Source of the DNA: Chloroflexota bacterium
GTDB lineage: Bacteria; Chloroflexota; Limnocylindria; P2-11E
Length of the DNA stretch: 8,244 bases
NCBI GenBank assembly: GCA_005883775.1
Contig: VBEU01000021.1
Span: 1 to 8,244 of the forward strand
Direction: 5' to 3'
A program made the translations under genes and the position numbers. Positions 1 to 5,115 of the stretch are shown one piece after another. Under the pieces are notes generated by a model. That model was not told the origin of the DNA, searched no databases, and saw nothing but the letters and a program-made list of their open reading frames with translations. Position 1 is the stretch's first letter; every line of letters starts with the position of its first letter.

Positions 1-41
1 TCGAACCCGCTCACACATGTCGCAACGCGAAGTGTCGGCGT

Positions 42-47
42 TATAGT
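42..47 (+). promoter_or_regulatory. candidate -10 element for the kinase gene
   Basis: TATAGT matches the sigma70 -10 consensus TATAAT at 5 of 6 positions. It lies 31 nt before the ATG at 79, which would give a transcript start near 54 and a leader of about 25 nt. I found no convincing -35 hexamer at 16-18 nt spacing, so this is a weak prediction from one element. Confidence 0.35.
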
Positions 48-68
48 CGGCGCGCCAGCGAGAGCAAC

Positions 69-72
69 GGAG
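69..72 (+). promoter_or_regulatory. Shine-Dalgarno that selects the kinase start
   Basis: GGAG sits 6 nt before the ATG at 79 and directly against the in-frame TTG at 73. The spacing suits only the ATG, so the protein most likely starts MERVLQGRY rather than with two extra residues. It is one of the few clear ribosome binding sites in the window. Confidence 0.6.
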
Positions 73-78
73 TTGGGA

Positions 79-1983
79 ATGGAGCGGGTTCTACAGGGTC
101 GGTACAAGATCGAGGAGCCGCTCGGTGTGGGTGGATCTTCTCAGGTTTACCTCGCCCGCGACCAGGCTCTGAATCGCGACGTGGCGCTGAAGGTTCTCGA
201 TCCCGCCGCGGCCGCGGACGGCAACCTTCGCAGGATGTTCGTGAAGGAGGCGCGGGCTCTCGCACAGCTTTCGCATCCGAACATCGTCGCGGTCTACGAC
301 GTCGGCGAGGTCGACGATTCTCCGTTCATCGTGATGGAGTACCTCGCCGGCGGTTCCATGAAGCAGCGGATCGAGCAGATCGGTGCGCTCAAAGCCGCCG
401 ACGCGGTGCGGATCGCGATCGAGGTCGCGAATGGCCTCGGGTTTGCGCACTCCAAGGGGATCATTCACGCCGATCTGAAGCCGGCGAACATCCTCTTCGA
501 CGCCAATGACGTCGCGAAGATCTGCGACTTCGGTATCGCGCGAGCGCCTCAGGAAGACGCGGACACGCCGCAGCTTTACGCGACCGCGATGTACGTCGCC
601 CCCGAGCGGGTCGAGGGAAAGAGCGCCTCTGTCCAGTCCGATGTGTACGGGCTCGGCCTCGTCCTGTACGAGGGTCTCGTCGGCAAGCCGCCGTTCACGA
701 GTACGAACGCCGCCGTTCTGCTTCGCGATCACGTGGTCCGCCAGCCCGTCCCGCCGAGCCACCTGCGGCCGTCGCTTCCCCGTGAGCTCGACTCGGTCGC
801 TTTGAAGGCGCTCGCGAAGCAGCCGAACCTTCGCTACCAGAAGGCAAGCGATTTCGCGACCGCGCTGCAGCGGATCGAGAACGTCGACAAGGAGCTCGCG
901 ACCACCCGGATGGTGATGGCGGACCCGCTCGAGGACTTTGTCCCCAAGACCGAGCAAAGCCCTGTCGTCGCGCTTCTGTCGAGCTACGGGCAGCCACTCC
1001 GGGGAGCCTTCTTCGCGATGTGCACGGCGCTTCCAGTATTCGCGATGGCGCTGCTCACCGGTTTTGAGCTTATCGGCGCGCTCCTCGCGGCAGGGCTGGT
1101 CGCGGTGGTCGCATTCGCCGGCCAGCTCGGCATCGCGATCGCGATCGCGTGGGTCATGGTGACCGCGTTCGTCTTCATCTTCGTCCCGGGCCTCGCACTG
1201 CTCCTCGCGATCCTCGGGATATTCCTCTGGGCGCGAAGCGCTCCGGCCGAACAGATCGCGGTGGCCATGGCGACTCCGGTCCTCACGCCGCTGGGGCTCG
1301 CCCCGGCGATGATCCTGACGATGGCGACGTGCTTCGGGTTGACCGGCATTCTGGCGGTCGCTGCGAGCGCGGCCCTCACGATGATCGTCGCGGTCGCGAT
1401 GGGCGTTCAGTCGCTCGGCGCGTTCGCGCAGACCGGCCTGTCGTTGCGCCAGGAGTCGCTCTTCAATCCCGTGCGCGCGGCTGAGGTGAAGTCGGCGCTC
1501 CTTACCATGCTGCAGAACCCGAGCGACCGTTTCGGTCCGCTCGGCACACAGCTCGATCCATCGGTGCTGTGGTCGCAGATGGCCGGGCTCGTGTCGCGCC
1601 TCGCTACGGCGACACTCGAGACCTGGATCGCGACCGTCCTGGCCTGGACGATCGCGGCCCTCACGGTGTGGACGGTCACCCGTCTCCTGCGCACCTTCTT
1701 CGACACGCTCCTGCGCCGGCCGAAGCGCTGGTTCGCCCTCTACGTGATGGCCGCCGGCGCCGGCGTCGTCGCCGGTGCGGGGATCCTCTACATGCTGTCG
1801 GTGAGTCTCTCGATGCTGGACAACGCTCCCGACCGTCCGGCGAACGGCGTTCTGCTGCTCTCGGCGATCACCGGAGCGATCCTGTCGCTCGCGCTCGGCA
1901 TCATCATCGGAGCGACCGAAAAGCCGGAGCCCGAGGCACAGGAGTCGATCCCGCTCTCCGCGCGGAGATTGCCCGTCCGGTAG
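79..1983 (+). CDS. membrane-bound serine/threonine protein kinase, non-RD type
   Basis: A Hanks-type kinase, 634 aa from the ATG at 79 (an in-frame TTG at 73 has no usable ribosome site). The catalytic domain spans about residues 8-266: glycine-rich loop GVGGSSQVY (17-24), ATP-binding Lys38 in VALK, helix C Glu57, catalytic loop HADLKPAN (130-137), DFG (150-152) and APE (174-176). Asp132, Lys134 and Asn137 are kept, so it should be active, but the Arg of the usual HRD motif is Ala131. After a linker, residues about 308-445 and 516-613 hold roughly eight or nine hydrophobic segments, with a polar stretch of about 70 residues between the blocks. There are no PASTA repeats and no large extracellular sensor domain. 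The kinase domain should face the cytoplasm at the membrane. Substrate and signal are unknown. The next gene is convergent with no gap. Confidence 0.93.
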   Translation: MERVLQGRYKIEEPLGVGGSSQVYLARDQALNRDVALKVLDPAAAADGNLRRMFVKEARALAQLSHPNIVAVYDVGEVDDSPFIVMEYLAGGSMKQRIEQIGALKAADAVRIAIEVANGLGFAHSKGIIHADLKPANILFDANDVAKICDFGIARAPQEDADTPQLYATAMYVAPERVEGKSASVQSDVYGLGLVLYEGLVGKPPFTSTNAAVLLRDHVVRQPVPPSHLRPSLPRELDSVALKALAKQPNLRYQKASDFATALQRIENVDKELATTRMVMADPLEDFVPKTEQSPVVALLSSYGQPLRGAFFAMCTALPVFAMALLTGFELIGALLAAGLVAVVAFAGQLGIAIAIAWVMVTAFVFIFVPGLALLLAILGIFLWARSAPAEQIAVAMATPVLTPLGLAPAMILTMATCFGLTGILAVAASAALTMIVAVAMGVQSLGAFAQTGLSLRQESLFNPVRAAEVKSALLTMLQNPSDRFGPLGTQLDPSVLWSQMAGLVSRLATATLETWIATVLAWTIAALTVWTVTRLLRTFFDTLLRRPKRWFALYVMAAGAGVVAGAGILYMLSVSLSMLDNAPDRPANGVLLLSAITGAILSLALGIIIGATEKPEPEAQESIPLSARRLPVR

Positions 1984-2343
1984 CTAGCGCGGTTTCTTCG
2001 CGGGCGTCTTCTTGACGGGCAGCGTCTTCGCGTAGTCATGCGCGTGCTCGACCCAGGCACGGAGCTTCGCGGGATTCTTGACGATCGATTCGGGGACCAC
2101 GAAGAAGCCGGTCATCGGACGTCCAGGCATCGGCTCGAACCCTTTTGCGGTCTTCGCTCCCGGAATACTGCGGTCGTCGCCGAACTTCACGACGATCTTG
2201 TCCTGGAAAGTTCCGGCGAACATCTTCCCGTTCAGGAAGAATGCGGGATAGCCGAACATCGGTCGCTGCTGAACCGCCGGGTCCTCCGGCTTCGCTTTCA
2301 CGAACGTCGCGATGAGCTCGGGCGGTGATTTCTTCCATGCCAT
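1984..2343 (-). CDS. TfoX N-terminal domain protein
   Basis: A 119-aa protein matching the stand-alone TfoX/Sxy N-terminal domain. The diagnostic part is residues 28-44, RPMFGYPAFFLNGKMFA, followed by the strand pattern KIVVKFGDD and a MPGRPMTGFFVVPE segment (72-85). The helix WVEHAHDYAKTL and a basic tail, KKTPAKKPR, end the protein. In gamma-proteobacteria TfoX acts in competence regulation, but single-domain members are widespread in other phyla and their role is not established, so no competence function is claimed. The ATG at 2343 has no Shine-Dalgarno; AATAAT lies 7 nt upstream, which suggests a leaderless transcript. Its stop codon abuts the kinase stop, and upstream it is divergent from the HNH gene across 114 bp that contain a LexA-like palindrome. 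Confidence 0.88.
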   Translation of the reverse strand: MAWKKSPPELIATFVKAKPEDPAVQQRPMFGYPAFFLNGKMFAGTFQDKIVVKFGDDRSIPGAKTAKGFEPMPGRPMTGFFVVPESIVKNPAKLRAWVEHAHDYAKTLPVKKTPAKKPR

Positions 2344-2350
2344 GCGCTGA

Positions 2351-2356
2351 ATTATT
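2351..2356 (-). promoter_or_regulatory. candidate leaderless -10 of the TfoX-N gene
   Basis: Read on the minus strand this is AATAAT, 5 of 6 matches to TATAAT, ending 7 nt before the ATG at 2343. Transcription would start at or next to the initiation codon, in keeping with the absence of a Shine-Dalgarno. The best -35 candidate (CGAACA, 17-nt spacer) matches only 3 of 6 positions. Confidence 0.4.
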
Positions 2357-2368
2357 CGCGCGCGACGC

Positions 2369-2397
2369 TTGATTGTTCGCCTTGGATGTGATAGAAC
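2369..2397 (+). promoter_or_regulatory. candidate sigma70 promoter of the HNH gene
   Basis: TTGATT (2369-2374, 4 of 6 matches to TTGACA) and TAGAAC (2392-2397, 4 of 6 matches to TATAAT) are separated by exactly 17 nt. The predicted transcript starts near 2404, giving a leader of about 54 nt before the GTG at 2458. The -10 hexamer is the left half of the palindrome at 2392-2407, so a protein bound there would block RNA polymerase. Confidence 0.45.
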
Positions 2398-2407
2398 AGG
2401 TGTTCTA
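2392..2407. promoter_or_regulatory. LexA/SOS-box-like operator
   Basis: TAGAACA-GG-TGTTCTA is a perfect inverted repeat with 7-bp arms. Its centre, GAAC-AGGT-GTTC (2394-2405), has the GAAC-N4-GTTC core bound by LexA/DinR in Bacillus and Actinomycetota, and matches CGAACRNRYGTTYC at 12 of 14 positions, failing only at the outermost bases. It overlaps the predicted -10 of the HNH gene. It also lies about 50 bp upstream of the divergent TfoX-N start, so it could act on either gene. What binds it is inferred from the motif alone. Confidence 0.55.
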
Positions 2408-2440
2408 GAGGCTCGTTAGGCGCAGCGAGGGGCCGACCCC

Positions 2441-2453
2441 GACCTCAGAGGTC
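2441..2453 (+). promoter_or_regulatory. hairpin enclosing the HNH gene ribosome binding site
   Basis: GACCT-CAG-AGGTC forms a 5-bp stem with a 3-nt loop (the symmetry extends through the loop edges). The Shine-Dalgarno AGAGG (2447-2451) lies in the loop and 3' arm, 6 nt before the GTG at 2458. Just upstream, GGGG-CCGA-CCCC (2429-2440) can form a second small stem stacked on the first. Folding could lower translation of the nuclease gene. The stems are short, so the effect may be modest. Confidence 0.4.
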
Positions 2454-2457
2454 CTTC

Positions 2458-3474
2458 GTGACGCTCGCGCCGGCGCTCCCTCCGATCCAGCCTGCAACAA
2501 AGCGGTGCTACGACTGCGGACTCACGAAGCCGATAGATGCGTTCGCGTTCGCAAACAAGGTCAAAGCCACGCGACAGGGGCGTTGTCGTGCCTGTCACGC
2601 GAAGTACCGCCGTGAGCATTACATCCGCAACCGCGAAAGGTATGTCAGCCAAGAGGTCGAAAGGATCCGGCGATATCGCGAAGAGAACCGGCCACTTATC
2701 CGCGAATATCTTCGTGCGCACCCGTGCGTCGACTGCGGAGAGTCCGACATCGTTGTTCTTGACTTTGATCATCGTGACCCAGCGGCGAAGAAATTTAGCG
2801 TGATGGTCCTGGCCTCGCACAAGGCATGGGTCCGCGTAGCCGCTGAGATCGAGAAGTGTGATGTGCGCTGCTCGAGCTGCCATCGTCGCAGGACTGCACT
2901 TCAGTTCGACTGGGGCACCCGAGGTCGAAAAGCGCCGAGCGCACCCATACCATCGACTTCGACTCGTCTCATGAAGTCCGATTTCGTGCCAGCCGGAGTT
3001 CTGGGCGAAAAGAGGTGCGGGTCGTGTGGCTTCGTCAAACTCCTCTCGATGTTTCCGTTCAAGAACAAGGGGCTCGGAACGCGCGGCTCGACTTGTCTCG
3101 CGTGTATGGCCGCATACGGCCGCGAACACTACGCGCGGAACCGCGCGAAGTACTTGGAGAAAGCTCATCGAAGTCGGCGCCGAGTGCGTGCGAAGAACGA
3201 CGAGCGGATTCTCTCGTATCTCCTGGCGCATCCCTGTGTCGATTGCGGTGAGACCGACCCTCTAGTGCTGGACTTCGATCATAGAGAGCCCGCGACGAAA
3301 TCCAATGAGGTCTCACGGATTGTCTACCACCGACCCTGGCGAGTTGTACTCGAAGAAATCGAAAAGTGCGATGTTCGCTGCGCCAATTGTCATCGCCGCA
3401 AGACCGCCCGACAGTTTCGATGGACCAAACTCGAGCGACCGGACGCTCTTACAATCTCACCGACGCGGGAGTAG
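2458..3474 (+). CDS. tandem-duplicated zinc-finger HNH endonuclease-like protein
   Basis: A 338-aa protein with a GTG start supported by AGAGG 6 nt upstream. It holds two copies of one module. Copy 1 has C17-C20/C43-C46 (zinc ribbon), then HPCVDCGE (C90, C93), LDFDHR (Asp104-His105) and KCDVRCSSCHRR (C138, C141, H142). Copy 2 repeats every one of these at exactly +170: C187/C190, C213/C216, C260/C263, Asp274-His275, C308/C311/H312. The DFDH...CxxCH pattern with flanking CxxC pairs is that of HNH/treble-clef nucleases common in Actinomycetota, Chloroflexota and phages, so a zinc-bound DNA nickase or nuclease is likely. Cleavage itself is inferred. No partner methylase, terminase or integrase is adjacent, so a restriction or packaging role is not supported. 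A LexA-like box covers its promoter and its stop codon lies inside the downstream tRNA gene. Confidence 0.85.
   Translation: MTLAPALPPIQPATKRCYDCGLTKPIDAFAFANKVKATRQGRCRACHAKYRREHYIRNRERYVSQEVERIRRYREENRPLIREYLRAHPCVDCGESDIVVLDFDHRDPAAKKFSVMVLASHKAWVRVAAEIEKCDVRCSSCHRRRTALQFDWGTRGRKAPSAPIPSTSTRLMKSDFVPAGVLGEKRCGSCGFVKLLSMFPFKNKGLGTRGSTCLACMAAYGREHYARNRAKYLEKAHRSRRRVRAKNDERILSYLLAHPCVDCGETDPLVLDFDHREPATKSNEVSRIVYHRPWRVVLEEIEKCDVRCANCHRRKTARQFRWTKLERPDALTISPTRE
2506..2907 (+). repeat. HNH module, copy 1 of an intragenic duplication
   Basis: Codons 17-150 of the HNH gene form the first unit of a two-copy tandem repeat; the second unit starts 510 bp downstream. Over the HNH part (residues 88-150 against 258-320) about 40 of 63 residues are identical with no gap. 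At the DNA level many third codon positions differ, so the duplication is old and both copies have been held under protein-level selection. Confidence 0.8.
3016..3417 (+). repeat. HNH module, copy 2 of an intragenic duplication
   Basis: Codons 187-320 of the HNH gene form the second unit. All paired cysteines, the Asp-His pair and the terminal CxxCH are kept at the same spacing as in copy 1, so neither copy looks degenerate at its metal-binding positions. The linker between units (about residues 151-186) is Ser/Pro-rich and not conserved. Confidence 0.8.
3450..3455 (+). promoter_or_regulatory. candidate -10 element of the tRNA-Gly gene
   Basis: TACAAT matches TATAAT at 5 of 6 positions and ends 9 nt before the tRNA 5' end, so transcription would start 1-3 nt ahead of the mature tRNA. 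It lies within the last codons of the HNH gene. A -35 is not obvious at standard spacing (TGGACC at 3421-3426 is too far away). Confidence 0.4.
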
Positions 3475-3538
3475 CTCAGCCTGGTAGAGCATTTGGTTCC
3501 CAACCAAAGGGCCGCGGGTCCGAATCCCGTCTCCCGCT
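3465..3538 (+). tRNA. tRNA-Gly (anticodon CCC)
   Basis: A complete cloverleaf of 74 nt can be drawn. The acceptor stem GCGGGAG/CTCCCGC pairs perfectly over 7 bp. The D stem is GCTC/GAGC with loop AGCCTGGTA. The anticodon stem TTTGG/CCAAA encloses loop TTCCCAA with anticodon CCC at 3499-3501, which reads GGG glycine codons. The T stem GCGGG/CCCGT has one G-T pair and loop TCCGAAT. The discriminator is T3538, usual for bacterial tRNA-Gly. CCA is not encoded (CCG follows) and must be added after transcription. The first 10 nt overlap the end of the HNH gene, whose TAG stop is tRNA positions 8-10. Confidence 0.95.
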
Positions 3539-3583
3539 CCGAGCTGCCTTCCTACACTTGCCGCGACTGTCAGACTCATCAGG

Positions 3584-3802
3584 ATGGACCGCGCCCTCAT
3601 CCAATTCATCTGCATCCGTAAGACGCATCGTCGTAAGCCGCCGATCGATCCCTCGAGCCCGTTCAATATCGCGGAGCAGGGTGGATGGGCGTACTGCCCC
3701 GGCGGAGAGGCCGACGGCCACCGGTGGTTCAAGACCGGCGGCATCACGCGCGCCGCGCTCGCAAAATTCGAGTGGCCCGACGACGAAGAGGCTGAGCCCT
3801 AA
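3584..3802 (+). CDS. small protein of unknown function (72 aa)
   Basis: I do not recognise a named family. The 72-residue product begins MDRALIQFICIRK and has a central aromatic and Gly-rich segment WAYCPGGEADGHRW (35-48), then RAALAKFEW and an acidic end. Cys10, Cys38 and His46 are possible metal ligands but too few for a confident zinc site. No signal peptide or membrane segment is visible. It starts 45 nt after the tRNA and ends 60 nt before the next gene. TACACT at 3553-3558 could serve as a -10 with a leader of about 20 nt; only a weak AGG precedes the ATG. The balanced composition, with Trp, Cys and His in a motif-like cluster, argues that it is real rather than chance GC-rich reading frame. 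Confidence 0.6.
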   Translation: MDRALIQFICIRKTHRRKPPIDPSSPFNIAEQGGWAYCPGGEADGHRWFKTGGITRAALAKFEWPDDEEAEP

Positions 3803-3862
3803 CGGGACGAATAGCCCCCTCTGCTGCCGTAACGACTCCTCGTGGCCTCGGTTCATTAACTG

Positions 3863-4498
3863 ATGCGTCTCCTCGTAGTGCTGGTCATCATCGCCGCCGC
3901 AACGTTGCCGCCCACCGCCCAAAAAGCCGCGGCCGCGACTTGCGTACCGAGCGTCGGTCCCGGCATCGCGGCGCCTGTCGCAATACCCACCAAACTGCCG
4001 GGCTTTCACGCAGCCTGGTACGGGCAGAGCGGATACATGCGCCTTTGTCCGGGAGGAACCGCACAAGCGACGCTCGCGTACTACAACTCGGGCTCGCTCG
4101 GCTGGGTCGCCGGACGGATGGGCGAGGTGGCGTATCTCGGCACCTGGGGCAGCGAGCCGGGCCAGGATCAGCCGAGCATCCTCGGCGGCGACGGTCAGCT
4201 CGGATCGCCCGCAACGGGATGGCCGCGCTTCAACCGCATCGCCTTGCAGCCGGCCCCCTACGTCGGCCCGGGCCAGGTCGCGTGGTTCCAGTTCACCCTG
4301 CGGGCGCCAGGTGCTCGTGCTCAACCCGGACGGCACGATGCCGACGCCGACTCCGCCGGACCCCGTTGGGATCACGTTCCGCATCGATCCCGGCGTGAAC
4401 GCGAAGGACATCGCGCTCGTGCATCAGGGCGTGCAGCACGCGAGTGCGTATCTCGACACCTTCGCGGGAGGAACGCGTCGGAAGGCTGCGACCGTTGA
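3863..4498 (+). CDS. N-terminal fragment of a broken secreted Ig-like/metallopeptidase protein
   Basis: The first 150 residues are sensible protein. A signal peptide comes first (MRLLVVLVIIAAATL..., hydrophobic to about residue 15, with cleavage likely after the Ala run near 25). A Trp-rich Ig-like domain follows (GFHAAWYGQSG, CPGGTAQATLAYYNSGSLGW, WPRFNRIAL, VGPGQVAWFQFTLRAPG). It resembles the bacterial NBR1-type four-Trp (FW) domains found on exported proteins. From codon 151 (4313) to the stop at 4498 the reading is Arg/Ala-rich and matches nothing: it is out of frame, and the true continuation is in the frame of 4311-5066. The last strands of the Ig-like domain, normally a GxYxLxxRP...GxxW segment after APG, are missing. 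The ATG has no Shine-Dalgarno. This is best read as the 5' part of a pseudogene spanning 3863-5066. Confidence 0.7.
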   Translation: MRLLVVLVIIAAATLPPTAQKAAAATCVPSVGPGIAAPVAIPTKLPGFHAAWYGQSGYMRLCPGGTAQATLAYYNSGSLGWVAGRMGEVAYLGTWGSEPGQDQPSILGGDGQLGSPATGWPRFNRIALQPAPYVGPGQVAWFQFTLRAPGARAQPGRHDADADSAGPRWDHVPHRSRREREGHRARASGRAARECVSRHLRGRNASEGCDR

Positions 4499-5066
4499 GG
4501 TCCTGGTCTCCGATGACTCGCAGCCGTATTGCTGCCTGACCATTGGCGATAGTTTCCGGATCGTCACCTCGAATCTGGCGTGGTCGGCCCCACCCGCGGC
4601 CGCTCCCGATACCTGGACCGCCGACACCGAGAGAATCGAGCTCGCGGCACACGAATTCATACACCTCTGGCAATACGCGATCGGCGGGAACGCGTGCATG
4701 GTCGGCGTGCGGTGGATTGCGGAAGGAATGGCCGAGTCGTTCGCCTATCGTTCGCTCGTCGCGGATGGCGTGATCCCGGCCGCAAATCTCGACACCTTCA
4801 CCAAACGCCAGCTCACGACGGCAACGAACCATGTCACCCTGCAGTCGCTCGAGTCGAGCTTTCCCGCTAACGCGAACCCGTTCGCGGTGAGCTATCTGGC
4901 CGTGGACCGGCTGCTGGCCCAAAAAGGCCTCGCCACCATCCGCGATTGGTGCGCGCGGGTGGGAACAGGTCAGGAGTGGCACGCGGCATTCGCCGCCGCC
5001 TTCGGCGAGACGACGGCCGCGTTCTACTCACGTTTCGAGGTGTTCCGCTCCGCGTACGTGCGCTAG
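4311..5066 (+). CDS. HExxH zinc metallopeptidase domain, C-terminal fragment of the broken gene
   Basis: In this frame residues about 2-9 (LVLNPDGT) end the Ig-like domain, PTPTPPDP (11-18) is a Pro/Thr linker and the rest is a compact peptidase domain. HEFIH (114-118) supplies two zinc-ligand His and the catalytic Glu115. WIAEGMAE (135-142) supplies the likely third ligand Glu138, the gluzincin arrangement seen in the peptidase MA-like group. Cys74/Cys75 and Cys129 could form disulfides if exported. The GTG at 4311 is simply the first start codon after the frame change; no ribosome site precedes it. The fragment has no signal peptide of its own, so if translated alone it would stay in the cytoplasm. 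The active-site residues are intact, so the break is recent, is bypassed, or is a sequence error. Substrate unknown. Confidence 0.72.
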   Translation: MLVLNPDGTMPTPTPPDPVGITFRIDPGVNAKDIALVHQGVQHASAYLDTFAGGTRRKAATVEVLVSDDSQPYCCLTIGDSFRIVTSNLAWSAPPAAAPDTWTADTERIELAAHEFIHLWQYAIGGNACMVGVRWIAEGMAESFAYRSLVADGVIPAANLDTFTKRQLTTATNHVTLQSLESSFPANANPFAVSYLAVDRLLAQKGLATIRDWCARVGTGQEWHAAFAAAFGETTAAFYSRFEVFRSAYVR

Positions 5067-5102
5067 CAGAATCCTCGCGGGTGGTCCGGCTCTGTTTACG
5101 CG

Positions 5103-5108
5103 TACCCT
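5103..5108 (+). promoter_or_regulatory. candidate leaderless -10 of the bcp-type gene
   Basis: TACCCT fits TANNNT and ends 7 nt before the ATG at 5116, the spacing expected when transcription starts at the initiation codon. No Shine-Dalgarno is present in the 20 nt before the ATG, which supports a leaderless message. No -35 was recognised. Confidence 0.35.
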
Positions 5109-5115
5109 CTTCGTC

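Noticed and set aside
1..20. TCGAACCCGC at the left edge, like a tRNA T-loop and stem
   Set aside because: The 5' part would lie outside the window, and the following bases give no convincing acceptor stem or CCA end, so it cannot be supported.
91..957. Minus-strand open frame (288 codons) opposite the kinase domain
   Set aside because: It mirrors a strongly supported kinase domain; the product is Arg/Leu/Asp-rich, as expected from antisense of GC-rich coding sequence.
1133..1150. GCGATC tandem repeats (ATCGCGATCGCGATCGCG)
   Set aside because: They encode an ordinary Ile/Ala membrane-helix stretch of the kinase; chance codon repetition in GC-rich sequence is enough to explain them.
2416..3231. 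Minus-strand open frame (271 codons) opposite the HNH gene
   Set aside because: The HNH gene has clear paired motifs on the plus strand; the reverse product has no motif and a Leu/Arg-rich antisense composition.
2458..3474. HNH gene as part of a restriction-modification or phage terminase module
   Set aside because: No methylase, terminase, portal or integrase lies next to it; both neighbours are a TfoX-N gene and a tRNA.
3457..3747. Minus-strand frame with the peptide DGIRTRGPLVGNQMLY
   Set aside because: This peptide is the translated antisense of the tRNA, a well-known source of false proteins in databases. The rest opposes the 72-aa gene and has no domain.
3476..4411. Long minus-strand open frame (311 codons)
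   Set aside because: It also ends in tRNA antisense, opposes the signal-peptide gene and the 72-aa gene, and its product is Arg/Gly-rich with no recognisable motif.
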